Part shown: positions 1-6,417 of the stretch, one piece after another
How the letters are laid out: each line of letters starts with the position of its first letter
How positions within the stretch are numbered: position 1 is the stretch's first letter
Source: Oscillospiraceae bacterium
GTDB lineage: Bacteria > Bacillota > Clostridia > Oscillospirales > Ruminococcaceae
DNA: 64,000 bases
Direction of reading: 5' to 3'
NCBI GenBank assembly: GCA_017466865.1
Contig: JAFTTI010000017.1
Span: forward strand, 1-64,000
The notes under the pieces: generated by a model
Told to the model about the DNA's origin: nothing
Database searches by the model: none
The model's input: only the letters and a program-made list of their open reading frames with translations
Position numbers and translations under genes: made by a program

Positions 1-2
1 AC

Positions 3-74
3 AAATCAGACTATGAATCTTTGTTCGAAAAAACACTGCGCAAAATGAGGGGTTTGGTGGTATTATTAGAGTAG
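3..74 (+). CDS. C-terminal tail of a gene entering from the left (partial, uncertain)
   Basis: One plus-strand frame is open from the window edge to a TAG at 72-74, giving about 23 charged and hydrophobic residues. If real, it is the end of a gene inside the integrated element, upstream of the recombinase. Twenty-three codons cannot be assigned to a family and could be open by chance. A short GGGG...CCCC hairpin follows at about 75-93. Confidence 0.25.
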   Translation, partial: KSDYESLFEKTLRKMRGLVVLLE

Positions 75-125
75 GGGTAAAAGTATCTTCCCCTGAATAG
101 AATACTTATGAAAGGAGGTTTATCT

Positions 126-1565
126 ATGAAGAAAATCGCGGCGGCATATATCCGTGTTTCGACAGACGACCAGCTCGAATTCTCGCCTGACAGCCAGATA
201 AGGAAAATCCGCGAATATGCCGAAAGGAACAACATTCATATCCCCGATGAATACATCTTCACCGATGAGGGAATTTCGGGGCGCAAGGCCGAAAAGCGTC
301 CTGCTTTTATGGAGATGATTTCACTCGCAAAAACACGCCCAAAACCTTTCGATATTATCCTTGTCTGGAAATTCTCGCGTTTTGCCCGAAACCGTGAGGA
401 CAGCATAGTCTACAAATCAATGCTTCGAAAACAATGCAAGATAGATGTTATTTCGGTTTCAGAGCAGATAGGCGAGGACAAAACTTCAATCCTCATAGAA
501 GCGCTTTTAGAGGCTATGGACGAATACTATTCCATTAACCTTGCGGAAGAAGTTAAAAGGGGAATGAACGAAAAATTCTCCCGTGGGGGAGTTGTTACGG
601 CACCGCCTTTCGGCTACAAAATGGGTGACGGAAGATTTATCCCCGATGACGAAACGGCGCCCGTTGTGAGAATGATTTTTGATGACTATATATCGGGACT
701 CGGAATGAGAAAAATCGCAACAAAACTAAACGATATGGGTATAAAAACGCGAAAGGGGAACAGTTTTCAGAACAGGAATGTTGAATACATTCTGACCAAC
801 CCGACATACATAGGGAAACTTCGAAGAAACACCGACGGAAAAGAGGTTACCGACAGATATTACAGGTCGGCAGATATCTCTGTTGTTGACGGACAACACG
901 AGCCTATTATCAGCGATGAGGTCTTTAAAAAAGCAGGTGAAAAACTTTCTGAAAACAGAAAGCATTATAACAGTAATATAAGAAAAGATGACGGCGCAGG
1001 GTTTATGTTAAAGGGACTTGTAAGGTGCTCTTCGTGTGGTGCAACGCTTGTCAATTCCTCAAACGGAACTTCTCTCCAATGCCATAAATACGCAAGGGGA
1101 CAATGCAAAACATCTCACAGCATAACGATAAAAAAACTCAACAGTGCAGTTATAGAAAAGATAAAATCAGATTTACAGAATACAGAACTCTGCTTTATGC
1201 AGAATACTGAAATTTACGAAAACGATACAACAAACGAAGTCAATGAAAATCTTTTAAGAAAAGAAGAACAGAAACTTGAAAGAATAAAGGAAGCCTATCT
1301 TTCGGGGATAGACACACTTGAAGAATACAGAAAGAATAAATCCGAAACGGAAAAAAGAATAAGAGAACTAAAAGGGGCTAAAAAGACATCCCCACAGAAA
1401 GAAAAAGGAAAAACAATAAGAACAGAATTATCCGAAATAATAGAGAAACTAAAGAGTAACGAAATCTCTGAAAACGAAAAAAACCGACTTTTATCGTCGG
1501 TTATATCTGACATTATATTTGACAGAAAAAATATGACTATAAGAATATCATACCATAAGGTTTAA
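126..1565 (+). CDS. Large serine recombinase (site-specific integrase)
   Basis: A 479-residue large serine recombinase that would cut and rejoin DNA at att sites through a phosphoserine intermediate. The resolvase domain occupies roughly residues 1-150, with nucleophile Ser12 in YIRVST and the usual WKFSRFAR motif. The Recombinase domain lies at about 155-260. The zinc ribbon follows, with CSSCG and a later Cys pair, and then a Lys/Glu-rich coiled coil (about 375-440). The start at 126 is preferred over an ATG at 108 because AAAGGAGG lies between them at the right spacing. The gene reads toward an interrupted cotJC and ends only about 20-40 bases from the break. That is the arrangement expected when a serine integrase gene abuts its own attachment site. 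The rest of the element lies left of the window. Confidence 0.93.
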   Translation: MKKIAAAYIRVSTDDQLEFSPDSQIRKIREYAERNNIHIPDEYIFTDEGISGRKAEKRPAFMEMISLAKTRPKPFDIILVWKFSRFARNREDSIVYKSMLRKQCKIDVISVSEQIGEDKTSILIEALLEAMDEYYSINLAEEVKRGMNEKFSRGGVVTAPPFGYKMGDGRFIPDDETAPVVRMIFDDYISGLGMRKIATKLNDMGIKTRKGNSFQNRNVEYILTNPTYIGKLRRNTDGKEVTDRYYRSADISVVDGQHEPIISDEVFKKAGEKLSENRKHYNSNIRKDDGAGFMLKGLVRCSSCGATLVNSSNGTSLQCHKYARGQCKTSHSITIKKLNSAVIEKIKSDLQNTELCFMQNTEIYENDTTNEVNENLLRKEEQKLERIKEAYLSGIDTLEEYRKNKSETEKRIRELKGAKKTSPQKEKGKTIRTELSEIIEKLKSNEISENEKNRLLSSVISDIIFDRKNMTIRISYHKV

Positions 1566-1688
1566 TAATAAAAAACATATCTTCGAGCCGGCTGGACCAC
1601 CCAACTGGCTAACAATTATTTTAGCGGCCGCAGGGTCGGGCTTTTTTATTTTAACGGGATATTGAAGTTTTTTCTCATAGTTCCACAT
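1548..1688 (-). pseudogene. cotJC: cotJC, 5' fragment interrupted by the integrated element
   Basis: Three bases after the cotJB stop, an ATG with an AGGAGG site begins a reading frame starting MWNYEKKLQYPVK. This matches the N-terminus of CotJC, the manganese-catalase-like spore protein. Similarity continues to about residue 34 (QLGGPAG), where the family normally goes on GGPDGEL. The frame then enters unrelated AT-rich sequence and stops after 46 codons at 1548, inside the end of the antisense recombinase gene. Intact family members are about 190 residues long. The loss of similarity is abrupt at about 1587-1600 and no frameshift restores it, so this is an insertion junction. The 3' part should lie beyond the other end of the element, outside the window. 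Confidence 0.85.
1580..1605. other. Probable att junction of the serine-recombinase element in cotJC
   Basis: CotJC similarity ends here and the element begins just downstream of the recombinase stop codon. The sequence is GC-rich relative to its flanks and includes CCGGCTGGACCACCCAACTGG, with partial dyad symmetry. Serine integrases recombine at a short core with a central dinucleotide. The exact crossover cannot be fixed without the other junction. Confidence 0.6.
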
Positions 1689-1691
1689 AAA

Positions 1692-1958
1692 TTAGTCCTC
1701 CTTTTCCCAGGGCCATCTGCCGTCTGTCCAGTCCCAATGTGTTTCTGCCTTGGACTGTCTTGCGGTTAAAGGGCCATATTTATCCGTATATTCTTTTACG
1801 GCTGCGTTATAAAGGTCACGATACTTTCTGAAATAAGAAAGTGCTTCTTCACATGTTTTATGAGTATCAAGATAAAGTGTAATTTCGTCAATGGCGAAAC
1901 TATACATCATAATTGTTTTTAAAAGACTTTCCTTAGCGTCGTTTGTTATCATTTGCAT
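1692..1958 (-). CDS. cotJB: Spore coat protein CotJB
   Basis: An 88-residue protein with the CotJB family pattern: a helical N-terminal half (SFAIDEITLYLDTHKTCEEA), YFRKYRDLYNAAVKEYTDKYGPLT in the middle, and the aromatic C-terminus WDWTDGRWPWE. In Bacillus the cotJ operon is made in the mother cell and its products enter the inner coat. The start lies inside the end of cotJA, overlapping by 26 bases, with AGGAGG about nine bases upstream, so translation is probably coupled. The stop is three bases before the truncated cotJC start, so the original operon order cotJA-cotJB-cotJC is preserved up to the break. Confidence 0.9.
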   Translation of the reverse strand: MQMITNDAKESLLKTIMMYSFAIDEITLYLDTHKTCEEALSYFRKYRDLYNAAVKEYTDKYGPLTARQSKAETHWDWTDGRWPWEKED

Positions 1959-2139
1959 CAGGTACAGCCTCCTCTCCTATAAAGGGAAAATCAAGTGATT
2001 GAAAAATTGTTCCTCTTACGAAACCGACATTTTCGGCGTATGGTTTTTCCCAATACTGAAAAGGAACATAAGCCATAGCGAGCGAAACCTTATCAGGAAT
2101 AGCGCTGTCAGGCATTTTAAGTGCGTTTGTAGTATTCAT
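1933..2139 (-). CDS. cotJA: Spore coat associated protein CotJA
   Basis: A 68-residue protein carrying the CotJA signature AYVPFQYW...GTIFQSLDFPF. The start at 2139 (MNTTNAL) is chosen because GAAAGGAAA sits just upstream. A longer frame to 2178 has no ribosome binding site and adds a non-conserved leader. It is the first gene of the cotJ operon and shows that the organism, or a recent ancestor, makes endospores. Confidence 0.88.
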   Translation of the reverse strand: MNTTNALKMPDSAIPDKVSLAMAYVPFQYWEKPYAENVGFVRGTIFQSLDFPFIGEEAVPDANDNKRR

Positions 2140-2181
2140 AGAAATTTTCCTTTCTGAAAAACTATCCACTCGGGACACTAA

Positions 2182-2212
2182 TATACTATGCCCCTTTCGA
2201 CAAAATGTGAGG
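2182..2212 (-). promoter_or_regulatory. Possible mother-cell sigma (SigE/SigK type) promoter of cotJ
   Basis: On the minus strand CATAGTATA (2190-2182) fits the CATAnnnTA -10 element used by SigE and SigK, about 43 bases upstream of the cotJA start. A CAC/ACA triplet lies about 16 bases further up, and no good sigma-A promoter is visible. The -35 match is weak, so this is tentative. Confidence 0.35.
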
Positions 2213-2225
2213 GGAAAACAAAAAA

Positions 2226-2365
2226 TCCTGCACTTTTTACTGTGTCATTTTCCCTCGCAGTACACCAGTACAGCTTCGGGAAATTTCCTTGTAAAAAGTA
2301 CAGTCTTTTTGGTTTATATCATTTATTAAATTTGCCTGCGGGGGCTCCCCGCTCGCTCGTTTGCC
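2226..2365. repeat. Intergenic hairpin/MITE-like repeat block (first copy)
   Basis: The block contains an imperfect palindrome: CTGCACTTTTTAC at 2228-2240 pairs with GTAAAAAGTACAG at 2291-2303, with one mismatch. Next come a GC-rich hairpin GCCTGCGGGGGCTCCCCGC at 2333-2351 and GCTCGCTCGTTTGCCTAG. The ends AAAAATCCTG(T/C)ACTT and AAGTACAGTCTTTT recur at about 26,370-26,460. The GC-rich hairpin recurs near 5.9 kb and three times near 47.2-47.4 kb. No coding potential is convincing here. Confidence 0.6.
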
Positions 2366-2400
2366 TAGCATAAAGCACAGTCTTTTAGTTTTCTGATATA

Positions 2401-2518
2401 TCCCGTGCGGTCACGCATAACAAAACCCGATAACGAAATTCTCCGTTACCGAGTCATTATGTTATTTTTATAAACAAACTACGAAACGATATGTCCCGTG
2501 CGGTCACGCATAACAAAA
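2401..2518. repeat. 25-bp exact direct repeat flanking a hairpin
   Basis: TCCCGTGCGGTCACGCATAA plus CAAAA occurs at 2401-2425 and again at 2494-2518, 93 bases apart. Between them lies an imperfect stem, CCCGATAACG...CGTTACCGAG, at about 2427-2453. A related sequence, TTCCGTGCATTCACGCA, is found at 26,505-26,521. Together with the block at 2226-2365 it fills the gap between cotJA and recG. Confidence 0.65.
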
Positions 2519-2519
2519 A

Positions 2520-2550
2520 CCCGTTTATCTGAGATAAACGGGATTTTTTT
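2520..2550. terminator. Bidirectional rho-independent terminator
   Basis: A perfect stem CCCGTTTATCT/AGATAAACGGG with a one-base loop is followed by TTTTTTT on the plus strand and preceded by AAAAA, giving U-tracts in both directions. It would end recG transcripts. A second perfect hairpin, AGTCTTTCGGA...TCCGAAAGACT (2558-2586), lies between it and recG. Confidence 0.75.
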
Positions 2551-2654
2551 CTTTATGAGTCTTTCGGATGCGCCTTCCGAAAGACTTTGTTTTCCTGAGT
2601 GCACTGAGTGCCCTTCCACTATATATATCGGCGGAAGTTTCAAAAACTTTAGCA

Positions 2655-4697
2655 CTAATTCAAAATATTTTCACTTTCCTTGAAAAACAGCGAATTTACC
2701 GCTTTTTTCAGCTCATTATGTAAAGATAAGTCCTCATCTTTTTCGATAACTTCCTTTGCGGCAGACTGTGTTTCCGAAAGAAGAACGCTATCGAAATCCG
2801 CAATTTTAAGTGGCGGAAGACCGTGCTGTGATTCACCGAAAAAGTCCCCGCATCCACGAAGAAGCATATCTTCTTCCGAGATTTTGAAGCCGTCGGTTGT
2901 TGATGTCATTATCTGAAGACGCTTTCTTGTATCCTCGCTTAAATTTTCTGTTAAAAGAACGCAGTAACTCTTGTGCTTTCCTCTGCCGACACGCCCTCTT
3001 AACTGATGAAGCTGTGAAAGACCGAATCTGTCTGCGTTTTCTATAAGAATAATCGTTGCGTTGGGAACATCGACACCGACTTCAACAACGGTAGTAGACA
3101 CAAGAAGCTGTATTTCTCCGCTTTTAAAACGCGACATAACATCATCCTTTTCGGCAGATGTCATCTTTCCGTGGAGGATGTCTGTCTTATAATCCTTGAA
3201 AAATCCCTCGGATATTTTCTTGTGGTATTCTTTGACGGATTTGAGTTCACTGTCATCATCGGTTTCATCAATCATCGGGCAGACGATATAACCCTGTCTG
3301 CCTTCATCGAGTTGATTTTTTACAAACCCGAATGCACGGTTACGAAGACCCTCGCCCTTTATCGCATAGGTTTCAATGGGCATTCTTCCTTTGGGAAGCT
3401 CGTTTAAAATCGAAATATCAAGGTCTCCATAAACAACGAGTCCCATTGTTCTTGGAATAGGCGTTGCCGACATAACGAGTTTGTGTGGATTTTCTCCCTT
3501 TTCGGCAAGTGTTGCCCTCTGATTTACACCGAAACGATGTTGTTCATCGGTTATTACAAGACCTAACTTCTTAAACTCCGTTGTGGCTGTTATAAGTGCG
3601 TGAGTTCCGACAACAACATTACATTCTCCACTTGAAAGTTTTTCTTTTACCTCTCTTTTCTGCTTTGCGGTCATAGACCCTGTAAGGAGAGAAACATTTA
3701 TTTTAAGGGGAGATAAAAATGCGTTTAAAGTTTCATAGTGCTGAACAGCGAGAATTTCTGTCGGTGCCATTAAAGCAGCCTGACAACCATTTTTAAAAGC
3801 AAAATAACAAGCCGCAGCGGCAACCGCTGTTTTTCCCGACCCTACATCGCCCTGCAAAAGTCTGTTCATAGGGATTTCTCTCTGCATATCAGATGTTATT
3901 TCCGCGACTGCTTTTTTCTGCGCCCCCGTCATTTCAAAAGGCAGACTTTTATGAAAATCGGAAATGTCCTTGTCACTCATCCTGCAACCCGTTAAACTTC
4001 TGTTTCTTCTTTTAAGATATAAAAGTCCTGCCTGTAATAAAAACAGTTCGTCAAAAGAGAGTCTTTTTATAGCTATTGCCCTTGTGTTCTCATCTTCGGG
4101 GAAATGGATATTTGTCAGCGCATAAGAAAGTGAACATAGTTTATACTCCGAAAGAATTTCTTTCGGCATAAAATCATAGGGGTATTCATCAAAGATTTTA
4201 AGCGCTTCTTTTATATTTGTCCTTATCATTTTTGAGGTAAGCCCCTCTGTTAAATGATAATTCGGTATTACGAGTTCATCGCTGTCTACGGGGAGAACTG
4301 TCGGTGAATACATTTCTTTTCTTATAAAATTCCCCGAAACTTTGCCCGAGAAGAAATATTCCGTATCTTCAGAAAGAGCATCCCACGCATAGAAATTATT
4401 GTAGAAAACTATGGTTATATCGCTTACATAATCTGTTGCAACGACTTTGTATAAAGTAAGTCCGCCCCTTATTCTCTGTGCGGGGAGCTTTTTTGTAACT
4501 GTCGCCCTTATTATGTTTACTTCGTCCAGAAAAGTATCCTGAATGGCTGTCGGAGATGAGTAGTCGGTATATTTTGAGGGGAAGTGGTATAAAAGGTCTT
4601 TTATTGTATAAATTCCGAGTTTGTTGTATAAAGAAAGTCTTTTTTTGCCTACTCCCGACAGATTTTTCACATCTGAAAAAATATCTATGACACCCAC
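2655..4697 (-). CDS. recG: ATP-dependent DNA helicase RecG
   Basis: A 680-residue branch-migrating superfamily 2 helicase that regresses stalled forks and processes Holliday junctions. The wedge/OB domain covers roughly residues 1-230. Helicase motifs follow: LLQGDVGSGKTAVA (Walker A), ITDEQHRFGV (DEQH box) and MSATPIPRTM, with C-terminal VVEVGVDVPNA and QLHQLRGRVGRG. The length is typical. The start is awkward: the only in-frame start near the conserved beginning is GTG at 4697. An in-frame TAA lies just upstream, and the AAAGGG lies immediately against the GTG. The true start may be a nearby non-standard codon. It stands alone, divergent from the next gene. Confidence 0.96.
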   Translation of the reverse strand: MGVIDIFSDVKNLSGVGKKRLSLYNKLGIYTIKDLLYHFPSKYTDYSSPTAIQDTFLDEVNIIRATVTKKLPAQRIRGGLTLYKVVATDYVSDITIVFYNNFYAWDALSEDTEYFFSGKVSGNFIRKEMYSPTVLPVDSDELVIPNYHLTEGLTSKMIRTNIKEALKIFDEYPYDFMPKEILSEYKLCSLSYALTNIHFPEDENTRAIAIKRLSFDELFLLQAGLLYLKRRNRSLTGCRMSDKDISDFHKSLPFEMTGAQKKAVAEITSDMQREIPMNRLLQGDVGSGKTAVAAAACYFAFKNGCQAALMAPTEILAVQHYETLNAFLSPLKINVSLLTGSMTAKQKREVKEKLSSGECNVVVGTHALITATTEFKKLGLVITDEQHRFGVNQRATLAEKGENPHKLVMSATPIPRTMGLVVYGDLDISILNELPKGRMPIETYAIKGEGLRNRAFGFVKNQLDEGRQGYIVCPMIDETDDDSELKSVKEYHKKISEGFFKDYKTDILHGKMTSAEKDDVMSRFKSGEIQLLVSTTVVEVGVDVPNATIILIENADRFGLSQLHQLRGRVGRGKHKSYCVLLTENLSEDTRKRLQIMTSTTDGFKISEEDMLLRGCGDFFGESQHGLPPLKIADFDSVLLSETQSAAKEVIEKDEDLSLHNELKKAVNSLFFKESENILN

Positions 4698-4794
4698 CCC
4701 TTTGCATTAAAAATCCAATGCAAAGTATAGCATAAAAATCACTAAATTTCAAGTATGGCATAGAATGTAGCATAAAGATTTAGGAGTTGATTTT

Positions 4795-5325
4795 ATGCTG
4801 TCTTCAGCGGTTCTTGTGTTTGCCGTCTGCCTTGATATTTTTGCGGCGGCGGTTTCATTCGGTTCTAAAAAGATAAAAATTCCGTTTTTATCTGCAAGTA
4901 TAATAAGCCTTGTCGGAGCGTTTTTTCTCTTTCTGTCGCTTTCCTTGTATGATGCCGCATCGGGAGTTATTCCGCCCTTGTTCTTTCGTATTTTCGGCGG
5001 GGTAACACTTTTATGTATGGCACTATGGTGCGCTTTCGGGGAAGAGAGAGATTTATCTGCCGATAAGGATTTATCTGGCGTTATCTCTTTTAAAGAAGCG
5101 ATAGGACTTTCATTCGTTCTTTCTGTTGACGCACTCACAACGGGGTTCTGTTTCGGTTCTGAACATATCATTCTTTCAACGATACTATCCGTTATAATGG
5201 GATTTTTATTCATCATAATCGGAAGAAGAATGGGAGAGAAATTCGGTGAAAAATCAAAGGTTATGAGATATTTAAGTGCATTTATGCTTTTTGTTTTAAG
5301 TATTACAAAAATCATTTTCGGATAA
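4795..5325 (+). CDS. MntP/YtaF-like integral membrane protein
   Basis: A 176-residue protein with about six hydrophobic segments in two repeated halves. Each half begins with an acidic-residue motif in the membrane (CLDIFAAAVSFG and SVDALTTGFCFG), as in the MntP manganese exporter and the sporulation protein YtaF (DUF204). The short hydrophilic loop between halves (EERDLSADKDLSGV) and the size favour this superfamily. The choice between MntP and YtaF is not settled. AGGAG lies eight bases before the ATG. Manganese export is known for MntP and only inferred here. Confidence 0.7.
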   Translation: MLSSAVLVFAVCLDIFAAAVSFGSKKIKIPFLSASIISLVGAFFLFLSLSLYDAASGVIPPLFFRIFGGVTLLCMALWCAFGEERDLSADKDLSGVISFKEAIGLSFVLSVDALTTGFCFGSEHIILSTILSVIMGFLFIIIGRRMGEKFGEKSKVMRYLSAFMLFVLSITKIIFG

Positions 5326-5355
5326 TTGACAAACAAGCCTTCTTTATGCTATACT
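5326..5355 (+). promoter_or_regulatory. Sigma-A-type promoter of the DUF5662-like gene
   Basis: TTGACA (5326-5331), an 18-base spacer and TATACT (5350-5355) overlap the end of the preceding gene. The expected start of transcription, about 5362, excludes the upstream ATG at 5346 and supports the start at 5379. Confidence 0.65.
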
Positions 5356-5378
5356 TTCGGCAGAAAGAAGTGAGAAAA

Positions 5379-5906
5379 ATGGCTAAACTTTTAAAGCATT
5401 TCATAACTGTGACAAGACATAGAAATGCGGTTATGATACATTGTTTCAAAGCGGGCATTCCGCTTCAGGGGCTTATGCACGATTTATCAAAATACAGCTT
5501 TACCGAATTTTTCGGAGGAGTGAAATATTTTCAGGGTAATCGTTCTCCTCACGAAGCCGAAAGAGAGGATAAAGGTTATTCGGAAGGATGGATGCACCAC
5601 AAGGGCAGAAATCGTCATCATTTTGAATACTGGACAGATTATAACCCGCAGACGAAACTTATGTCGCCCGTTAAGATGCCCGTTAAGTATGTTAAAGAGA
5701 TGTTCTGCGACAGAGTTGCCGCCTGTAAAATCTATATGAAAAAGAATTATCACGATAAAGCCGCACTCGATTATTTTATGAAAGCTAAGGGAAGAAGAGT
5801 AATAAACCCCGAAACCTCTGACCTTATCGAGAAACTTCTCACAATGCTTTCAGAAAAAGGCGAAAAGGAAACATTTAAGTTTATAAGAAAACTTAAAGAG
5901 TATTAA
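5379..5906 (+). CDS. DUF5662-like protein of unknown function
   Basis: A 175-residue soluble protein (MAKLLKHFITVTRHRN...) rich in His and Asp: CFKAGIPLQGLMHDLSKYS, then HHKGRNRHHFEYW. It resembles the DUF5662 family found in gut Clostridia. The HD pair (HDLSK) and the later HH clusters suggest a metal site, perhaps HD-phosphohydrolase-like, but no activity is known to me. Start chosen from the promoter at 5326-5355 and a GAAG-type site upstream. It is monocistronic and ends before the terminator shared with dut. Confidence 0.7.
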   Translation: MAKLLKHFITVTRHRNAVMIHCFKAGIPLQGLMHDLSKYSFTEFFGGVKYFQGNRSPHEAEREDKGYSEGWMHHKGRNRHHFEYWTDYNPQTKLMSPVKMPVKYVKEMFCDRVAACKIYMKKNYHDKAALDYFMKAKGRRVINPETSDLIEKLLTMLSEKGEKETFKFIRKLKEY

Positions 5907-5915
5907 AAACAAAAT

Positions 5916-5945
5916 CGCCTGCGGTGGCTTACCGTTCACTTGTAA
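5916..5945 (+). repeat. Degenerate copy of the GC-rich intergenic repeat
   Basis: GCCTGCGGTGGCTTACCGTTCACTTG resembles GCCTGCGGGGGCTCCCCGCTCGCTCG at 2333-2358, with the hairpin arms partly decayed. It lies between a stop codon and a terminator, the same context as the other copies. Confidence 0.45.
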
Positions 5946-5952
5946 AATAACA

Positions 5953-5985
5953 AAAGGGTATCGGAAAAATCGATACCCTTTATTT
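5953..5985. terminator. Bidirectional terminator between DUF5662-like gene and dut
   Basis: AAAGGGTATCG/CGATACCCTTT stem, seven-base loop, T-rich run on the right and A-rich run on the left. It serves the converging genes on both sides. Confidence 0.8.
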
Positions 5986-6417
5986 TTATTTCTTTCCTGT
6001 CGAACCGAATCCGCCTTCGCCTCTTTCTGTTTCTGAAAGACTGTCAGAAACTATAAGGTCGGGCGTTAAAACGGGAGTTATAACCATCTGCGCTATTCTC
6101 ATTCCGTTTTCGATTTTGAAATCTTCAGTTCCGTTATTGATAAGCGCAACGCCTACTTCACCTCTGTAATCGCTGTCGACAACGCCGACACCGTTAGCAA
6201 GGGAAATGCCGTGTTTTGTAGAAAGTCCGCTTCTTGCATATATCATAACGGCAGTATTTTTTTCTGCCATAACAGAAATTCCTGTCGGAATGATTTTTAT
6301 CTCACGAGGCTTAAGTATAACATCATTTTCGATACAAGCGCATAAATCATATCCCGCTGCGCCCTCTGTCGCCCTCATGGGAACTTTTGCGCCCTCTCTT
6401 AAAAGTTTTATCTTCAT
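5986..6417 (-). CDS. dut: dUTP diphosphatase
   Basis: A 143-residue trimeric dUTPase converting dUTP to dUMP, which keeps uracil out of DNA. All five motifs are visible: AAGYDL, RSGLSTK, GVVDSDYRGEV, RIAQMV and the C-terminal P-loop-like RGEGGFGSTG. Its ATG shares one base with the stop of the upstream gene (TAATG), indicating translational coupling. It is the last gene of the rnj-gdpP-rplI-dnaB operon. Confidence 0.96.
   Translation of the reverse strand: MKIKLLREGAKVPMRATEGAAGYDLCACIENDVILKPREIKIIPTGISVMAEKNTAVMIYARSGLSTKHGISLANGVGVVDSDYRGEVGVALINNGTEDFKIENGMRIAQMVITPVLTPDLIVSDSLSETERGEGGFGSTGKK

Noticed and set aside
126-1565. Integrase of the phage module at 49-56 kb
   Set aside because: It is 48 kb away, sits at its own junction in cotJC, and many host operons lie between them.
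1548-1688. cotJC truncated only by a sequencing error or frameshift
   Set aside because: After residue ~34 none of the three frames continues the CotJC sequence; the DNA becomes the end of the recombinase gene.
2188-2683. Two 61-codon plus-strand reading frames (2188-2373, 2498-2683)
   Set aside because: They lack ribosome binding sites, run through repeats and terminator hairpins, and have no recognisable protein features.
4396-4773. 125-codon frame overlapping the recG start
   Set aside because: It lies in another frame of recG, with Cys/His/Arg-rich nonsense composition, and recG is intact without it.
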